Below, one piece after another: positions 42,580 to 53,599 of a stretch of 64,000 nucleotides of DNA. Positions within the stretch are counted from its first letter, which is position 1; every line of letters begins with the position of its first letter. The stretch comes from Globodera rostochiensis. Taxonomy: Eukaryota > Nematoda > Chromadorea > Rhabditida > Heteroderidae. Under the pieces are notes generated by a model that searched no databases, had not been told where the DNA came from, and worked only from the letters and a program-made list of their open reading frames with translations. The DNA is taken from assembly GCA_018350325.1 (NCBI GenBank), contig JAEVLN010000011.1, positions 1,856,449 to 1,920,448 of the forward strand, given 5' to 3'. The position numbers and the translations under genes were made by a program.

Positions 42580-43240
42580 GCCAAAAGGAGTAGTCACTGT
42601 CTGCCTCTGCATCTCTGCTCTCCCATATCAATTCATCGTTTAAATCCTTCGCCGTCGCATTCATTTTGAATTTCCCTGTTTTCCAAGCTTTGATTTAATC
42701 AATGCGTGTGTTTACTTCGGCCCCGGTCTTCGTAGTTAATAATCATTGACGCTTTCGTCGCTAACACGGAACTTTACGCTTTTGCCGCTGACCATAAAAA
42801 TGTTTTCTGAAATTCCGGCACCAAAAAAAAGAGAATTCGGACCCGAAACGAGCTTTTTTCGAATTTAGTCAGAATTAAAAATTGGGTAATAGTTAAGTTT
42901 GTACCCCCCCCCCTTTTTTTGAAAAAATACAAATTAGTTTTATAAGTCGATTTTTCTAGGTGTACTCGGGCCTGTAGATTTCGAATATAAACTCTATTTC
43001 GATCAATTCCTAACCCGGACCCGAATTCAAACAAATTATAGAAAATTTAAGATTTTTAAAAATCAATTCCTCAAAATCATTCAAAAAAGCATGAATTTGA
43101 TTATTCCTTTGGTTGTAATTTTGGCTTTTTGAATGATTTTAAGGCTAAAATTGATTTTTGAAAATTTTTAAATTTTATAAAATTTGTTCAAATTCGGGTC
43201 TACTTTATTTTAAACATTTTTTTTCAAATATCAAAAACAC
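42580..43240. other. Intergenic, repeat halves
   Basis: 42585-42625 matches (inverted) the repeat at 14694. 42946-43210 is a diverged half of the foldback family at 1198-1705. A C tract lies at 42905-42914. No gene. Confidence 0.4.
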
Positions 43241-43245
43241 TCACC

Positions 43246-45023
43246 ATGGAACCATCCAAAAGCCAATCTTCGTCAAACACTACTGGTGATCAGCAGATCA
43301 AAGGTAAAATGGCAATTTCAACGATCCAATCAAAATTTGGTTGGATTTTTGCTTTTTAGACAATAAGTACAAACGCAGTGGCCAAATTGTGTTCCGGATG
43401 TCAAACTTCAAAGAATTTTCTGCTGGGCGTGGATTGAAGGAAGTGTTCAGTGCCCCGGTTGTGTACATCAACGGATTGCCATGGCGAATCTTGATCAATC
43501 AGTGTGGTGATTACATTGGTATTTTCCTGCAGTGCGATGGCGATAAAACCGGTGGACAATATTTGCAAATGATTTTAAAATCTACGTTTTATGATCAGCT
43601 CATCATATTAAATTATAAATATTTAGATATGACATGGAATTGTCGGGCGACTGTTAAATTGTGCGTTGTTTCTTTCAAGGAAATTGTTGGATGCCTTAGG
43701 CAGCGTGAATGCCGTCACATTTTCAATGCATTTGAAAATAATTGGGGCTACCCGGATTTTATCAAATTTGAGGTGACCGAATAAAAAGAATATTTTAAAT
43801 TTTGTTTTATGTAGTATCTGATGGACCCGAAGAATGACTTTTACGATAAAAAGGAGGACGCTGTGACGATCAAAGCGTTTGTGGTTGCAGAAGAGCCCAA
43901 CGGAATGCCGTAAGTTTGCATTACATTTGGCGCTTTTGTTATATAAAAACATTGCCGAGTTTTAGCTAAGCTTAACGTTTATGAAAGTTCCAATCACTTT
44001 TAGCGGTGTTCGTTCTGAAGACGTTTTGATGGTCAACGGAACAGTGGTGTATGTGAACAAACACGTGTGTTAATGCCAATTTGAATTTCTGTTTAATTTT
44101 TATCATTTTAGCTTTTGGCAGCTTACTCGAAATTTTTTCAAAATTTGTTTTTTGGGGGAAACGCCGAAGAAACGCCAAAAGTTCAAATCGACGAAGTTCC
44201 GGATGCCATCGCTAATTTTGAACGACTCATTTCCACAATGTGTCCGCAGTACGCGCAATTGAATGGTAAAAAAGAACAAACAATTTACATTTTATTATTT
44301 TATCCTCTGCCGGGGTTTTTTTTTGTTTGTTTTTGATTGGTTACATGATTTATTCGATTTGGAGCTAAAGTTTATCTCGACTTGTGTGAGATCTGTTCAC
44401 TCAACTACAAAGTGTTCAAAATTCATGCAAAAAAAAGTTTTGTCATCATACAATTGTAAATTCCCGGAAAATAAATTCAAACACCAATTAAAGAAGCAAT
44501 AAGTAGTCGCGGCAAGGGGCAAATAATGTGGAGAATTCCTGAATAATTTAATATGATTTGATTCACTTTTCAAAATATAATTTATTAATGAAAATTTTTT
44601 TGTGTGTCCCTGGGGGATATGCCCCCTCTTTTTGATTTCAAAAAGGGAAAAAGCACTGATTTCAAATATTCAGACGAATGCATTGAGAACATTTTACTGT
44701 TGGCGAATCGGTTTTTGTTGGGCTCCGCTGAGAATCGATGCGTTGACTTTTTGGTGACAAAAAGCAAAAAGTCGGCAATTTGCAAATTCCGGTTGGCACA
44801 CCAGTGCGGCATTATTGGCATGAAAGTCCGAAATATGCAAAATAAATATAAATAACACTAATTCGATCAATTTCAGAAGAAAATTTTGAAAGAGATGACC
44901 AAGGAGGACTTTGCTGTTTCCGGCGAGAACTTTTTTAACATTCAATCGGAAATCGGCGAAATAGGCGATGAAGCAATTGAGGAACTGCGAAAACGCCACG
45001 AGGAACTTTTCGGCACGAAATGA
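43246..45023 (+). CDS. MATH-BTB domain protein, copy G
   Basis: Eight exons, about 340 residues, same phases as A and B. Start [67 protein letters not shown]. Linker [96 protein letters not shown]. Last exon ends RHEELFGTK at 45021-45023. No frame break. The first 490 bp, introns included, are almost identical to copy H (55675), then the two diverge sharply. Predicted CUL3 adaptor. The TATA box of copies A-C is not present upstream. Confidence 0.87.
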
Positions 45024-45029
45024 GTTGCA

Positions 45030-45540
45030 GGAGAAATGCCTAAACTGTTCAAACCATTCGAATTTTATATTTGTTGGTTTTTCACGGAAAAAATGCGTAA
45101 AAAGTGTTAATGCGATTTTCGACCGTCAAGTTTTTTTAATCAAATTTAGTCCAGTTTTTGGGCCCGTAAGTCTGATGATGTGATTTGTTGACTTTTTTAA
45201 AATAGTTTAAAAGTGTTAAGAGGTTTTTTTTATAAACAGATCAATCAGAAAATATATTTACATTCAAGCGGGATTGAATTTGCACTACCCGGCTACCGTA
45301 ATGCATTTTTTCCAAATCCACCGACAAACATGCAAATTTGCAATTTCCAAATTTATTGGAGCGTAAGTTATAGTGACACACAGAAGCAGGCTAGGCAAAA
45401 CTTGCGCTTTAAGCTTTGCAAAACTTCTGTCGGATTTTTTGTATAGTTAAAATGTCTGTTTTTGTTGAGTTTGAGGGTCAATTTTCTTAACAATCGATTA
45501 AAAAAATTAAATTTTCTCGTCGGGCCTATCGGCACCGCTG
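45030..45540. other. Intergenic
   Basis: No gene. Ends with a GC-rich island repeat at about 45480-45541 (CTTAACAATCGATT, then GGGCCTATCGGCACCGC). Confidence 0.4.
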
Positions 45541-45541
45541 A

Positions 45542-47019
45542 CTAATGCAATTGTGTGCCCAACGTCGGTGCAGCACCTTTGAGATTCACGTTGACAGTTG
45601 TTGGCATTTGTCTACTACTGGCCACACTGGCAATGGAAACTGTTGCCGCTGTTGCTCTCTCATTTCTTCCGCAAAAGGGCATCATTTTGGCAAGCAGCCG
45701 CACAACGTTAACACGCATTTCCTTGCAGATCAACAGCAATAAAAGCTGTAAATCAAATGAGTTTTTATATTACATAACTTTGGGGGCACGAATTTTTATT
45801 ATTTGTTTTATAAAAACTAATTATAATTCCGTTTTTCCTACCTGATCCGAGACGTAATTTGCACGTATAATGAGTTGAATTGGATAAAACAACACTTGGC
45901 CAAAGGGGTCGCAACGCAAAAAGTTGCTGAACCATTTGGTGTTGGCGGCGGCAATGTACGAGACATAAAACACGGCCAACATTTGAATTGCAAAGCATGT
46001 GCAAGTGATGCGCGTGCTGTCTTTGTCGGACGTTGCGTTGCCTTGGGCATTCCACATTCGATTATATCCTTTAAATACTAATTAATTACTTTTCAAAAAC
46101 TTTTATTGTTTTCATTTTACTCTTAAGCCATGCCAATCGTAGAGCAATTGCCGCGTAAAGTGATGTCGAAACAATGACATAAGTCCAAGTGTAGGTGATA
46201 AAGTCTTAGAAATAAAAGTATGAATACATTTAAATACTTAAAAAGTTACATGCGTAAAAGGGAGTCAAAGCGATGGCTAACAAATGCATAAACACACATT
46301 GCGCAAAAATAATTCTTAAATAAAAATAATATTAATAATTAAAATATATATTCATAATTGGAATTGATTTGTATTCAAAAATTGTTTTAAAAATACACAC
46401 GTCATAAGTTGGGCCCGTTTCTTTCTCTAGACAATGCCATTAGGCAACTTATTACCTAATTACAAATTCACACATCATAAGTAGGGCCCGTTTCATTCTC
46501 TAGACAATGTCATTAGGCAAGTTATTACCTAATTACTTTCTCACCTTTTTGTCGTTTGTTGTGAATAATGGAAAGGGAAGAACAAAGCGTGGACACGATT
46601 TGCAGCCAACGCAATGATGTGCAAACGGATGCTGATCAAGCTGTACACGCCGCAATTTGAGACAAAGACACGAAGGACGAAGTTGCGTAAACTGCTGGGC
46701 AAAAGATAAGCCACCAACGACTGGTCCAGTATGCCGCAGAGAGTGTTGAGAAGTCCGGGGATTATCTTAGGAGAAAATGCAAGTAGATAAGTACAGAAAT
46801 CCCCTCGGGGGTTACTCAAGATAAATTCAGAAATCCCCTCAGGGGTTTACTCACTTTGCTGGCCAATATGTATAAAGCGATGCGTTCGCGAGCCAACTTG
46901 AACACCGGATATGCACAAATCAGAATAAACAACTCGGAAAGAAGCAGAAAGGTAATCATTGCCACGCTCTGAAGGTTTACGCCATCCTCGGCTTTTGGAA
47001 TTGCGCTGCTGCAGTTCAT
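45542..47019 (-). CDS. Seven-transmembrane receptor, nematode chemoreceptor type
   Basis: Six exons join exactly in frame to 321 residues: 46855-47019, 46545-46765, 46250-46314, 46121-46204, 45842-46068 and 45542-45745. Seven hydrophobic segments are visible: VAMITFLLLSELFILICAY, IIPGLLNTLCGILDQ, VFVSNCGVYSLISIRLHIIA, IIFAQCVFMHLLAIAL, TYVIVSTSLYAAIAL, ITCTCFAIQMLAVFYVSY and FYPIQLIIRANY. The third is followed by ANRVHALFFPFHY, the DRY-like position of nematode serpentine receptors (Srx-like). The N-terminus has NCS, a possible glycosylation site. A likely peripheral chemosensory GPCR; the exact sub-family is inferred. A tandem duplication lies in intron 2. Confidence 0.8.
46395..46535. repeat. 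About 70-bp direct duplication in the receptor intron
   Basis: TAGGGCCCGTTTCATTCTCT and TTGGGCCCGTTTCTTTCTCT each lead into GACAATG(C/T)CATTAGGCAA.TTATTACC. The two copies are adjacent. Confidence 0.7.
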
Positions 47020-47183
47020 TGTCCAAAAATTTGGTCTTAAAACACTTTAAAGAGAAAATTTAAAATTTCATTGCAAAATCGGTCCACTATTAAAGGATAA
47101 AATGTGTACAATTCAGCAATTTGCTGTAAATAGATATTTATGTATAATAAATGGAGGTAAAAATTTGAATTGGTATTTTACCC

Positions 47184-48034
47184 GAGTAGGGGTCATTACC
47201 GTCCCGCCACTACCGTCCCGGCCACTACCGTCCCGCCACTACCGTCCCGGGCCACTACCGTCCCGGGCCACTACCGTCCCGGCCACTACCGTCCCGGCCA
47301 CTACCGTCCCAACCAATTTTGTTGAAACGCAAAATTTCAACTGCGTCTTCATTCGAAAAAGGATAACTAAGTCTCACCAACAAAATTTTGTTGAAGTGCG
47401 TGGGCTCTGATTGCCGCTGGAGTTTCCATCGTTTCTGCTGCCCGTCTTTTGATACCCGTGACGATTTGCTGTTTGGCGACATTCGCTGCGCTGTGCTGGC
47501 AGCTATGCTCACCAACGGTCTTCATGACGACATCGTTCAATGATGTGTGCACGCGACCTCTGCATTTGACATCACCATGTTGATGTTCACAGCGCCAAAA
47601 TTTGACATCTCCGTCGGCGTTTAACTTGTGGAAGATGTACAAGCACCCTTCATGTTCAAGTTTTTTCTTATTTTTCCTGCTATTTATTTCTTGATTTTCC
47701 ATTGTTTACGCTAAAATCAATTTGAAGAAAAAGTGGTATAAACTGAACAATGTCACTTTAATAAACCTAGAAAAAGAAAAATGCAAAAAACTATTCAAAA
47801 AAGCAGTTGAAGCTTAAAAGATGTAAAAATTCTAAAAGGTATTCAAAATGTATTACTTTCTATTGATCACATTTTGCGTTTCAAAAAATTGGTTGGACGG
47901 TAGTGGCGGGACGGTAGTGGCCGGGACGGTAGTGGCCGGGACGGTAGTGGCCCGGGACGGTAATGGCCCGGGACGGTAGTGGCGGGACGGTAGTGGCCGG
48001 GACGGTAGTGGCGGGACGGTAGTGGCCCGCTTCG
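47184..48034. mobile_element. Mini-MULE with minisatellite TIRs encoding only a FLYWCH domain
   Basis: Starts GAGTAGGGGTCATTACC and ends GGCCCGCTTCG. Perfect 9-bp duplication ATTTTACCC (47175-47183 and 48035-48043). TIRs are arrays of the 13-16 bp unit CCACTACCGTCCCGG (47198-47310) and its inverse (47893-48028). The element lies between the 7TM receptor and unrelated sequence. It shares termini and interior with 19097-19818. Confidence 0.85.
47367..47702 (-). CDS. FLYWCH zinc-finger protein of a MULE
   Basis: A single open frame of 111 codons inside the mini-MULE. The layout fits FLYWCH: YIFHKLNADGDVKFWRCEHQ, C at VKCRGRVHT, then GEHSCQHS, that is W-x-C ... C ... H-x-C/H. FLYWCH domains form the DNA-binding N-terminus of many MULE transposases. 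Here it stands alone, with a short Lys/Arg start (ENQEINSRKNKKKL) and an Ala-rich tail, so it could bind element ends but cannot transpose them. Confidence 0.75.
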   Translation of the reverse strand: MENQEINSRKNKKKLEHEGCLYIFHKLNADGDVKFWRCEHQHGDVKCRGRVHTSLNDVVMKTVGEHSCQHSAANVAKQQIVTGIKRRAAETMETPAAIRAHALQQNFVGET

Positions 48035-48049
48035 ATTTTACCCCCCCCC

Positions 48050-49025
48050 CTCCTGTTAGAGTAAAAGAAAGTAAATTATTATTTTAATTAATAATGATAT
48101 GATCACATTCAAAAAATCGACGACTAACATTCAACCTTCAGAATCCTTTAATATTTAATTGTTAATTGCAGCTGCTGATTGTTTCCGCTTTTCTTAGACA
48201 AGAAGAAGCACTATTAGCTAACAGAAAATTGCCAGCCAGATGTTATTTGGGTTACGTTAAATGATACAAAATGTTTATTCGAATTGAAAAAGTGTTCTTT
48301 GCTCGTTGCTCTGTCCAGAATCGTCTGGAAAGAAAGTCGCAAAATTATATTTTTAGATTTCAATTTGTTATTAAACGAATATAACTAATAAAGTGTATTG
48401 AAAAATATAAAGTCACCCAATTTTTGGCCCTTTTCTTTTTTGACCATTTTGAAAATGCAATTTGGCACTTTTTTGACAAATGTTTTTAGAAATTGTAATT
48501 AAATTTTGCATATTTTGAGGATTTCAATGGCTACCGGTCTGAATCCCACTATGCTTTTGAATGATTTTGAGCCAAAAATTTTGAGTTCAGGTTCGGTAAT
48601 GGTCGAAATAGAGGTTAGAATCGGCTTCTATGTACATCCCCAAAAACCGTTTTGCATAACTTTTAATAATCACTGGCGCATTGTCCGGAACCGGTCAAAA
48701 CATGACGAATAGTTGATGATGAATAGTCGTGTCACCGTCAGAAATTCATTAAACTAATGGAACCGGGATAACCGGTGGCCAATAATTGTCCGGAAATCGA
48801 AATCCAATATCGATTTGTAGCAAACTCCGGGACAGAAGGAATACATTAAAAGTTGGGAATTAATTTTCCGAAAATTTTGTCAAAGACCATCTCAATTTTC
48901 CAAACAATCACATCCCATCAATTATTTTAATTTTTTCATTGGTTTGTTTTATCCAAATTTCCCCATAATCAGTCGGTGACATAAATTGAGTTCAATAAAA
49001 AAATCAAAAAATGGTTCGATCAAAA
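48050..49025. other. Intergenic
   Basis: No gene. 48470-48660 is a fragment of the foldback family at 1198-1705 (GGTCGAAATAGAGGTTAGAA). A C tract follows the mini-MULE at 48041-48050. Confidence 0.35.
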
Positions 49026-49029
49026 TTCT

Positions 49030-49180
49030 CTCGCCCCCATTTCGTTGCCGAAAAGTTTTTTGTGGCATTTTCGTAGTTCCGCAATTTCTCCATAACCCAA
49101 TTTGTTGAGTTCACAAAGATTGTCTATGTGTACCTAAACTCCAGAAATTGAAAAGTCCTCCTTGGACATATCGCTCAAGA
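49030..49180 (-). pseudogene. MATH-BTB C-terminal exon relic
   Basis: Reads [10 protein letters not shown] ... DNLCELNKLGYGEIAELRK ... CHKKLFGNE with an in-frame stop between the first two parts. No other exon of the gene is near. Confidence 0.55.
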
Positions 49181-49186
49181 CTTATT

Positions 49187-49342
49187 ATAAGTCGAACATG
49201 CTGGGAATACGACAAAAATTACGCTATAAGTCGAACATGCTGGGAATACGACAAAAATTACGCTATAAGTCGAACATGCTGGGAATACGACAAAAATTAC
49301 GCTATAAGTCGAACATGCTGGGAATACGACAAAAATTACGCA
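49187..49342. repeat. Tandem repeat, 39-bp unit, 4 copies
   Basis: The perfect unit begins ATAAGTCGAACATGCTGGGA. Its length is a multiple of three, so two frames stay open, but it directly abuts a decayed BTB exon and has no start context. Confidence 0.85.
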
Positions 49343-50033
49343 TATTCTGCTGTTACTTTTTTTAAATTATTTAATTGCACGGTACGGTATTACCGCAGTG
49401 TTTTTAATATTAGCGATTCCGTAAAATTTCGGGCCTTCAGTATTTTCGGTATCGATATTTTACCGAAATACCGATACCGGCCAAGTCATCTCTAATATAG
49501 CAGTATGGTGGAAAAATGCAATACTTATGAAGCACTTTTTCCGAAAATTCATTTTTATTTTATTCAAATTTTATTTTCAGGCACTGATAATTGATAATCC
49601 TTATATAAAAAGGAGAATGGTTTGTGTGTTTGTTTGTTTGTTTGTAACGCTGTTGAATTTGGCGAAGGCGATGTGCCAAAAGGTTAAGATGTGAAGAAGG
49701 TTAGTCACAAGGATGAAGGAAGTGTTGAAAGTGAAGAGACTTTTGAAAGGGAAAGAGAGAAAAAATGAGAGATAAGGTGGGGGTAGAGATATTGAGCAAA
49801 TGGCTGCGCTGCCCGCTGTGGCGTGCGCGTCGCTGACGCGTACGCCACTCGCTGCTCATTTGCAGCGGGTGCGCAGCGCTGTCCAATTGGTGTGGGAGCG
49901 CAGAGGAAGAAGGAAGGGGAAAGAGTGAGGGAGAAGAGGCAAGAGAAAGAGTGAAAGGAGGGAGTGTGAGTGAGAAATGATGAGCAGCAGAGATTAGCGG
50001 ATGGTAAAGAAAAAGCAAGTGAAACTTTCGTTG

Positions 50034-50106
50034 CTGTCGGTGGGGTAGTGGATAAGCGTTTTAGCGTTTAATACGTAATGTGTGGGTTCAATTCCCGAAT
50101 GCAAGA
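50034..50106 (+). other. tRNA-like segment, possible SINE head
   Basis: GGTAGTGGATAAGCG resembles a tRNA A box and GGGTTCAATTCCC a B box, about 36 bp apart. The T stem is weak and no acceptor stem closes, so this is not a functional tRNA. Confidence 0.3.
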
Positions 50107-50209
50107 TTCTTTTTTCAATTAATTAAAATTAAACAAACAGGTTTAATTCATTTTTTTCTTTTATTAAAGCCAAAATAAATTAGTTTAAAATTTTTTAACA
50201 AAGATAAAA

Positions 50210-52030
50210 GGGAAAACCAGTGCCAAGCGGAAAAAGTGCCAAAAGGGAAAAAGAGAGAAAATGCCAAGAGGGAAAAAGCGCAAAAAGGTGAAATGCCACG
50301 AGGGAAAAGCCAAAAGCGGGGAAACAGTGCCGAGAGGGAAAAGTGCCAAAAGGCAAAATGCCAAGAGGGAACGGTGCCAAAAGGAAAAGTGCAAAAAGGT
50401 GAAATGCCAAGAGGGAAAAGTGCCAAAAGGCAAAATGCCAAGAGGGAACGGTGCCAAAGGAAAAAGTGCAAAAAGGTGAAATGCCACGGGGGAAAAGCCA
50501 AAAGCGGGGAAAAGTGCCAAGCGAGAAAGTTCCAAAAGAGAAAAGAGAGAAAATGCCAAAAAGAATGCGTCAAAAGTGCCAAAAAGCAAAATGGAAAAAG
50601 GGAAAAGTGCCCAAAGGGGAAAAAGGTAAAAAGGGAGAAATGTCAAGAGGGAAAAGTGCCAAGCGGGAAAGTGCCTAAAGGGGAAAAAAGTAAAAAGGGA
50701 GAAAATGTCAAGAGGGAGTGCCAAAAGGCAAAATGCCAAAAGAGAACGGTGCCAAAGGAAAAAGTGCAAAAAGGTGAAATGCCACGGGGGAAAAGCCAAA
50801 AGCGGGGAACAAGCGGGAAAGTGTCAAAAGGGAAAATGTCAAACTGGAAAAGAAGACCAAGAGGAAACAGTGCCAAAAGGAAAAATGCCAAAAGGGAAAA
50901 GTGCCTAAAGGGGAAAAGGGTAAAAAGGGAGAAAATGTCAAGAGGGAAAAGTGCCAAAAGCCAAAATGCCAAAAGAGAACGGTGCCAAAGGAAAAAGTGC
51001 AAAAAGGTGAAATGCCACGGGGGAAAAGCCAAAAGCGGGGAAAAGTTCCAAGCGAGAAAGTTCCAAAAGAGAAAAGAGAGAAAATGCCAAAAAGAATGCG
51101 TCAAAAGTGCCAAAAAGCAAAATGGAAATAGGGAAAAGTGCCCAAAGGGGAAAAAGGTAAAAAGTGACAAATGTCAAGAGGGAAAAGTGCCAAGCGGGAA
51201 AGTGCCTAAAGGGGAAAAAAGTAAAAAGGGAGAAAATGTCAAGAGGGAAAAGTGCCAAAAGGCAAAATGCCAAAAGAGAACGGTGCCAAAGGAAAAAGTG
51301 CAAAAAGGTGAAATGCCACGGGGGAAAAGCCAAAAGCGGGGAAAAGTGCCAAGCGAGAAAGTTGCAAAAGAGAAAAGAGAGAAAATGCCAAAAAGAATGC
51401 GTCAAAAGTGCCAAAAAGCAAAATAGAAAAAGGGAAAAGTGCCCAAAGGGGAAAAAGGTAAAAAGGGAGAAATGTCAAGAGGGAAAAGTGCCAAGCGGGA
51501 AAGTGCCTAAAGGGGAAAAAAGTAAAAAGGGAGAAAATGTTCAAGAGGGAAAAGTGCCAAAAGGCAAAATGCCAAGAGGGAACGGTGCCAAAGGAAAAAG
51601 TGCAAAAAGGTGAAATGCCACGGGGGAAAAGCCAAAAGCGGGGAAAAGTGCCAAGCGAGAAAGTTGCAAAAGAGAAAAGAGAGAAAATGCCAAAAAGAAT
51701 GCGTCAAAAGTGCCAAAAAGCAAAATGGAAAAAGGGAAAAGTGCCCAAAGGGGAAAAAGGTAAAAAGGGAGAAATGTCAAGAGGGAAAAGTGCCAAGCGG
51801 GAAAATCAAGAGGGAAAAGTGCCATAAGATGAAAATGCCAAAACGAAAAGTGCCAAAAGGTGAAATGCCAAGGGGGAAAAGCCAAAATCGGGGAAAGTGA
51901 GATGGGGGAATGTGCCATAAGTGGGTAAAGCTAAAAGTTGGAAAATGTCAAAAGGATAAAACGCCAAGAGGAAAAAGTGCCAAAAAGGGAAAATGTCAAA
52001 AGAAGAAAATTCCAAGGATAAAAAGCGTTG
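50210..52030. repeat. Minisatellite with about 300-bp higher-order period
   Basis: Degenerate 15-20 bp units (AAAAGTGCCAAAAGGGAAAA) fill 1.8 kb. The marker GGTGAAATGCCACGGGGGAA recurs at about 50475, 50773, 51006, 51307 and 51609, giving periods of 298, 233, 301 and 302 bp. Very long open frames exist on both strands (one of about 1.2 kb), a consequence of purine/pyrimidine strand bias. Confidence 0.85.
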
Positions 52031-52197
52031 AAGTATTTCAATCAAATCTGTGCATAACATATTCGTACTTCTAGCGGTTGGTGCGCCGTTAGGCGCACCT
52101 AAACCGCTAGTGTTTTATAAAGTCAAGAAAAAATCGATGCGCTCAAAAAAGGCGTTTAAATGGATGGTCAAAAATTTAAACATTTCTTCCGCCCCAT

Positions 52198-53592
52198 TCA
52201 AAAAATTTTCTGGTGGCATTCTCGCAGTTCCTTAATTTCTCCGTCACCCAATTTGTTCATTTCAGTAAAATTGTTGAAATAATTTTGCCCCGCAAAGTCC
52301 GCATTGGTCATCTCCGCCAAAATTTTCTTCTGAAATTGATTGAAAAATGTTTTTTTTAATATTTATTTTGCATATTTTGGACCTTCATGCCAATAATGCC
52401 AAACTGATGTGCCATTCGGAATTTGCAAATGGCCGTCTTCTTGCTTTTCGTCAACAGAAAGTCAACGCATCGATTCTCAATGGAGCCCAACAAAAAACGA
52501 TTTGCCAATTGCAAAATGCCCTCAACACATTCATCTGAATATTTTAAAACTGTTTTTTTGGTTATTTTAGCTTTTTACCGTTCAACTCCACACGCTGTGA
52601 CTCGATTGTGGCGATAAGTAGTTTAAAATTTGCGACGGCATCCGGAACTTCGTCAATTTGGACTTTTGGCTTTTCTTCGGCATTCTCTCCAAAAAACAAA
52701 GTTCGAAAATATTTCGAATAACCAGCTAACAGCTAAAATCATAAAGAATTTTCAAATTTTATTTAACTCACATATTTATTCACATGCACAGCTTCTCCAT
52801 TGACCAGCAAAGCATCTTCGAGGCGCACAGCGCTATAACGAAATTTGAATTTTAAAATGAAAAAATAAGGAAAGGAATTTGTTTGGGGTGGACTGGTCAA
52901 AAATGAATCCAGTGATCGGTAAGATTGGCAGTCTGATCAGATCAACTTACGCCATTCCGTTGGGCTCTTCCGCGACTATTTCGGCTTTGAACGTCACGGC
53001 GTCCTCCTTCTCATCATATAAGCCATTCTTCGGGTCCATCAATTCCTATAAAATAAAAAAATTTAAATTTAAAAAAAAATGTAAATATTTTTCTCACCTC
53101 AATTTTAACAAACTGTTTATAGCCCCAACTACAACAATTGGCTGTGTAAATATGAAAAGTGTCCAACTCTCCTCGCTTCATAAAGCAGTCGCCGCTTTTA
53201 TTACAAGAAATAACGCTTAATTGATAAGCCGCACGACAACTCCAGGCCAAGTCTTAAAAATTTTTATCATTGGTTATTAAAGAGCATAAAGTTCGCTAAT
53301 TTAAATCACCCACCCTTTCATCGCCACAACACTTCACAAAAAATCCAACGTAAGCAGCATCCACATGTTTGATCGTGATTTTCCATGGCAATCCGTTGAT
53401 GTACTCGACCGCGTCAATGAGTACTTCCTTTGGTCTACGCCCAGCAATAAATTGCTTAAAATTTGGCATCCGAAATACAATTTCGCTGCTGCGTTTGTAC
53501 TTGTTGTCTGCAAGGAGAAAAACCAATGAAAATTTTGATTGAAATCGTTAAGCCATTTTACCTTTGGCCTGATCACCGCCAGTGTTCTCCAT
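52198..53592 (-). CDS. MATH-BTB domain protein, copy I
   Basis: Eight exons, with a shorter N-terminus ([10 protein letters not shown] from 53592). [108 protein letters not shown]. The end of exon 2 has lost one base relative to paralogues; the usual donor would shift the frame, but a GT five bases further restores phase at the cost of one extra codon. The C-terminus stops early (CHQKIF) where relatives end KELFGTE. Probably functional, and evolving faster. The 3' flank holds the probable Helitron end. Confidence 0.75.
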
Positions 53593-53599
53593 TTTCCAA

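Larger units (their letters stand above)
49598..52110 (+). mobile_element. Probable non-autonomous Helitron
   Basis: The 5' end is A|TCCTTATATAAAAAGGAGAA. The 3' end carries a GC-rich hairpin (GGTGCGCC-GTTA-GGCGCACC, 52080-52099), then seven bases and CTAG|T at 52107-52110. The A|TC ... hairpin ... CTAG|T pattern without target duplication is that of Helitrons. No Rep/helicase. Contents: a TTTG-repeat 5' region, a GC-rich segment (49800-49890), a tRNA-like segment and a 1.8-kb minisatellite. The 3' end lies 88 bp from the stop codon of MATH-BTB copy I. Confidence 0.65.

Noticed and set aside
42332..42669. Repeat proteins (GHGQLGTDNWART and VPNCPCPIVRAQ)
   Set aside because: Both strands of the 14-bp array are open; no start context or domain outside the array.
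49148..49495. Protein with four ISRTCWEYDKNYA repeats
   Set aside because: The 39-bp unit keeps frame by length alone; it begins in a decayed BTB exon on the other strand and has no start or splice support.
50034..50106. Functional tRNA gene
   Set aside because: Only A- and B-box-like words are present; no acceptor stem closes and the T stem is poor.
50236..51426. A 396-codon uninterrupted frame (Lys-rich, MPKGKKRENAKREK...)
   Set aside because: It lies wholly inside the minisatellite. Long frames are open on both strands and in other phases, and the protein is only the translated repeat.
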